From positions 1-5,754 of the forward strand of contig LVVU01000148.1 in assembly GCA_006954465.1 (NCBI GenBank): a DNA stretch of 5,754 nucleotides, given 5' to 3'. Each line of letters starts with the position of its first letter. Within the stretch, counting starts at the first letter, position 1. The stretch is from Candidatus Methanoprimaticola hominis (GTDB lineage Archaea; Thermoplasmatota; Thermoplasmata; Methanomassiliicoccales; Methanomethylophilaceae). The notes under the pieces were generated by a model, which was not told the origin of the DNA, did not search any database, and saw nothing but the letters and a program-made list of their open reading frames with translations. Shown here piece after piece: positions 3,731 to 5,754 of this stretch. Made by a program: the position numbers and the translations under genes.

Positions 3731-5754
3731 ATGAGGGATTCCTGTTCCTGCGGGAGATGCATCGAGGTCAGAGGGGCGAGGGTACACAATCTGAAGGACA
3801 TCGATGTCGACATCCCTCTCGGAGAAATGGTGGGTATAGCAGGTGTCTCCGGTTCCGGGAAATCCTCTCTCGCCTTGGGGGTCCTCTATGCCGAGGGTTC
3901 CCGCAGGTATCTGGAGGCTCTCTCGACCTACATGCGCAGGCGCATCTCGCAGTCCTCGGAGGCATCCGTCGACAGCGTTGACAACATGCCTGCCGCACTT
4001 GCGCTCCATCAACGCCCCGCGGTACCGGGGATACGCAGCACATTCGGCACGATGACCGAGCTGCTCAACGTGATCCGCCTGATGTTCTCCCGTCTCGGCT
4101 CATACGTATGTCCGAACGGTCATCGCGTCTCTCCGGACATCCACACCGCCACGGACATGAAGATGGTCTGCCCCGAATGCGGCGAGCATTTCCTCTCCAT
4201 GGGAGCAGAAGAGTTCGCTTTCAACAGCGGAGGCGCCTGTCCGTCCTGCTCCGGAACCGGTATAATACGCGAGGTGGACGATTCGAAGCTCGTTCCCGAC
4301 GACACCTTGACCCTCAGAGAAGGAGCAGTCACCGCATGGAACCAGATGGGGATACAATGGATGTACCGTGTCGCAGGGGAGCTCGGAGTGAGGATGGACA
4401 CTCCGTACAGGGATCTCACGGACGAGGAGAAGGACATCGTTATGAACGGTCCCGAGGTCCAGAGATTGGTGATGATACCCTCCAGCAACGGGAAGCTGTT
4501 CGAGTTGAACTGCAACTACAGGAACGCCCGCCGTGCCGTGGAGGAGAGCCTCTCCAAGGCTACGACCGAGAAGGCCGTGGAGAAGGTCGACAGGTTCCTC
4601 AGAACATGCAGATGCACCTCGTGCGACGGTACAAGGCTGAACAAACGTGTCAGGTCGGTGACGCTCGACGGACTTACGCTTCCCGAGGTCTGCGCCATGC
4701 CTCTCGAGGACCTCGTCGGATGGATCCATCATGTTCCGGATTCTCTCGATGGAGCGGTCAGGAGCATGGCCGAGCCCATGGTCAGCGTTTTCGATGATAT
4801 GGTCAACAGGCTCCTGCAGCTCGGGTTGGGATATCTCTCGCTGGACAGGGAGGGCTCGACGCTATCCACAGGCGAGAGGCAGAGGGTCCAATTGGCCAGA
4901 TCGGTCCGCAGCCGTCTGACGGGTGCCCTGTACGTCCTCGACGAGCCTTCGATAGGACTCCACCCCTCGAATGTCGAAGGATTGCTCGGAGTGGTGCGCG
5001 ACCTCATCGGCGCAGGGAACACGGTCGTCATGGTCGACCACGATGTCAATGCCCTGAAGGAATGCGACACGCTCATCGAGATGGGCCCGGCATCAGGAGA
5101 GAAGGGAGGCACCGTGATAGCCCAGGGCACTGTCGATGAGATCTGCCGCGATCCGAGATCGCTCATAGGCCCGTACATCGAAGGAACGGCCGATACGTGC
5201 ATGAGAAGCAGGGCATCGAAGGAGGTCATGTTCGATAAAGGCACCATCTCAATGAAGACATCCGACATCCACACCGTCCGTCCTCTCGACGTCGGGATCC
5301 CGCGCGGAAGGCTGACCGTGGTGACCGGTGTCTCCGGTTCCGGGAAGACCACGATGGTCCTGGAGAGTCTGGTACCGGCAATCAACGGCCAAAAGCCGTC
5401 CCATGTGGTCTCCTTGGATGCCGACGGGATCGCTCGCGCATTGCTCATCGATGCCACACCGATAGGATCGAACGTCCGTTCGACGGTTGCCACATACTCC
5501 GGGATACTCGACGATCTGAGGAGGATGTTCGCATCAACGGATGATGCCAAGGCCAAGGGGTTGAAGACCGGGGACTTCTCGTATAACACCGGGTCGCTCA
5601 GATGCCCCGATTGCGACGGAACGGGATCGGTGACGCTCGATGTTCAGTTCCTCCCCGATGTGGAGATCGAATGCCCCGCCTGCCGTGGGGGGAGATATTC
5701 GGAAGTCGCTCGTTCCGTGAGATGGGCATCCCGTTCAGGGGTCTGCTATTCCAT
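3731..5754 (+). CDS. UvrA2-like (class II) excinuclease-type ABC ATPase, partial at right edge
   Basis: A twin ABC ATPase of the UvrA family; 674 residues are visible. Walker A1 GVSGSGKSS at 38-46; zinc module C147-x2-C150-x19-C170-x2-C173; a Cys cluster C293, C295, C298; signature LSTGERQRVQLARSV at 378-392; Walker B YVLDEPSIGL at 401-410; switch H437; Walker A2 GVSGSGKTT at 533-541; second zinc module C625-x2-C628-x19-C648-x2-C651 of the DNA-binding region. The stretch between CPNGH (127-131) and the first zinc module is about 15 residues, whereas E. coli UvrA has over 100 there: the UvrB-binding domain is missing, as in UvrA2 proteins. It probably binds DNA and ATP without loading UvrB in the usual way; UvrA2 relatives are linked to tolerance of DNA-damaging drugs. 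An extra Cys trio CSCGRC (5-10) precedes the usual IEVRGARVHNL start. The last 9 or 10 residues do not look like UvrA, while another frame does (GIPFRGLLFH), so a frameshift near 5724 is likely. The gene is divergent from the symporter operon. Confidence 0.9.
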   Translation, partial: MRDSCSCGRCIEVRGARVHNLKDIDVDIPLGEMVGIAGVSGSGKSSLALGVLYAEGSRRYLEALSTYMRRRISQSSEASVDSVDNMPAALALHQRPAVPGIRSTFGTMTELLNVIRLMFSRLGSYVCPNGHRVSPDIHTATDMKMVCPECGEHFLSMGAEEFAFNSGGACPSCSGTGIIREVDDSKLVPDDTLTLREGAVTAWNQMGIQWMYRVAGELGVRMDTPYRDLTDEEKDIVMNGPEVQRLVMIPSSNGKLFELNCNYRNARRAVEESLSKATTEKAVEKVDRFLRTCRCTSCDGTRLNKRVRSVTLDGLTLPEVCAMPLEDLVGWIHHVPDSLDGAVRSMAEPMVSVFDDMVNRLLQLGLGYLSLDREGSTLSTGERQRVQLARSVRSRLTGALYVLDEPSIGLHPSNVEGLLGVVRDLIGAGNTVVMVDHDVNALKECDTLIEMGPASGEKGGTVIAQGTVDEICRDPRSLIGPYIEGTADTCMRSRASKEVMFDKGTISMKTSDIHTVRPLDVGIPRGRLTVVTGVSGSGKTTMVLESLVPAINGQKPSHVVSLDADGIARALLIDATPIGSNVRSTVATYSGILDDLRRMFASTDDAKAKGLKTGDFSYNTGSLRCPDCDGTGSVTLDVQFLPDVEIECPACRGGRYSEVARSVRWASRSGVCYS

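Noticed and set aside
4108..4797. 229-codon plus-strand open frame inside the UvrA-like gene
   Set aside because: The product is Arg/Gly/His-rich, low complexity and out of frame with conserved UvrA motifs.
4729..5589. 286-codon open frame antisense to the UvrA-like gene
   Set aside because: It is Ser/Thr/Pro-rich with no recognisable domain, and the opposite strand carries clear UvrA motifs throughout.

Overview
The window looks archaeal, most likely a euryarchaeote and perhaps a Methanomassiliicoccales-like (Thermoplasmatota) methanogen. This rests on archaeal TATA-like boxes about 25 bp from starts (two of these genes lack a Shine-Dalgarno and look leaderless), a double zinc-ribbon membrane protein, and a sodium:solute symporter preceded by its small accessory protein. 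Coding DNA is G+C-rich and the spacer at 1402-1781 is markedly A/T-rich. The lineage is inferred from style, not from a marker gene.

Layout, left to right. On the minus strand is a compact cluster read right to left: a 98-residue winged-helix regulator (1105-1401), an ABC ATPase (287-1080) whose frame is broken once near 917, and the start of a double zinc-ribbon membrane protein (1-290) that overlaps the ATPase stop. A 24-bp inverted repeat surrounding a TATA-like box lies between regulator and ATPase. Next is a 380-bp A/T-rich spacer (1402-1781) with the regulator promoter, a cluster of TACGAA-like motifs and a strong hairpin just after the symporter stop. Also on the minus strand is a two-gene symporter operon: a 42-residue membrane peptide (3418-3546) overlapping by 8 bp a 547-residue sodium:solute symporter (1782-3425). 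A 184-bp divergent region (3547-3730) holds two opposed promoters and a 19-bp palindrome. On the plus strand is a UvrA-like twin ABC ATPase (from 3731, running off the right edge) that lacks the UvrB-binding domain, as in UvrA2/class II proteins.

How they work together. Three units can be read: regulator/ABC ATPase/zinc-ribbon protein (possibly a self-regulated membrane-associated module), Na+-coupled uptake with its helper peptide, and a UvrA2-type DNA-binding ATPase. Nothing in the sequence ties the three into one pathway. Two probable single-base indels (near 917 and near 5724) could be sequencing or assembly errors or real mutations; they affect two different genes, so read quality should be checked first. 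I do not see a clear candidate for a wholly new system. The least-explained parts are the regulatory architecture around the winged-helix gene and the unknown role of the UvrA2-like protein.
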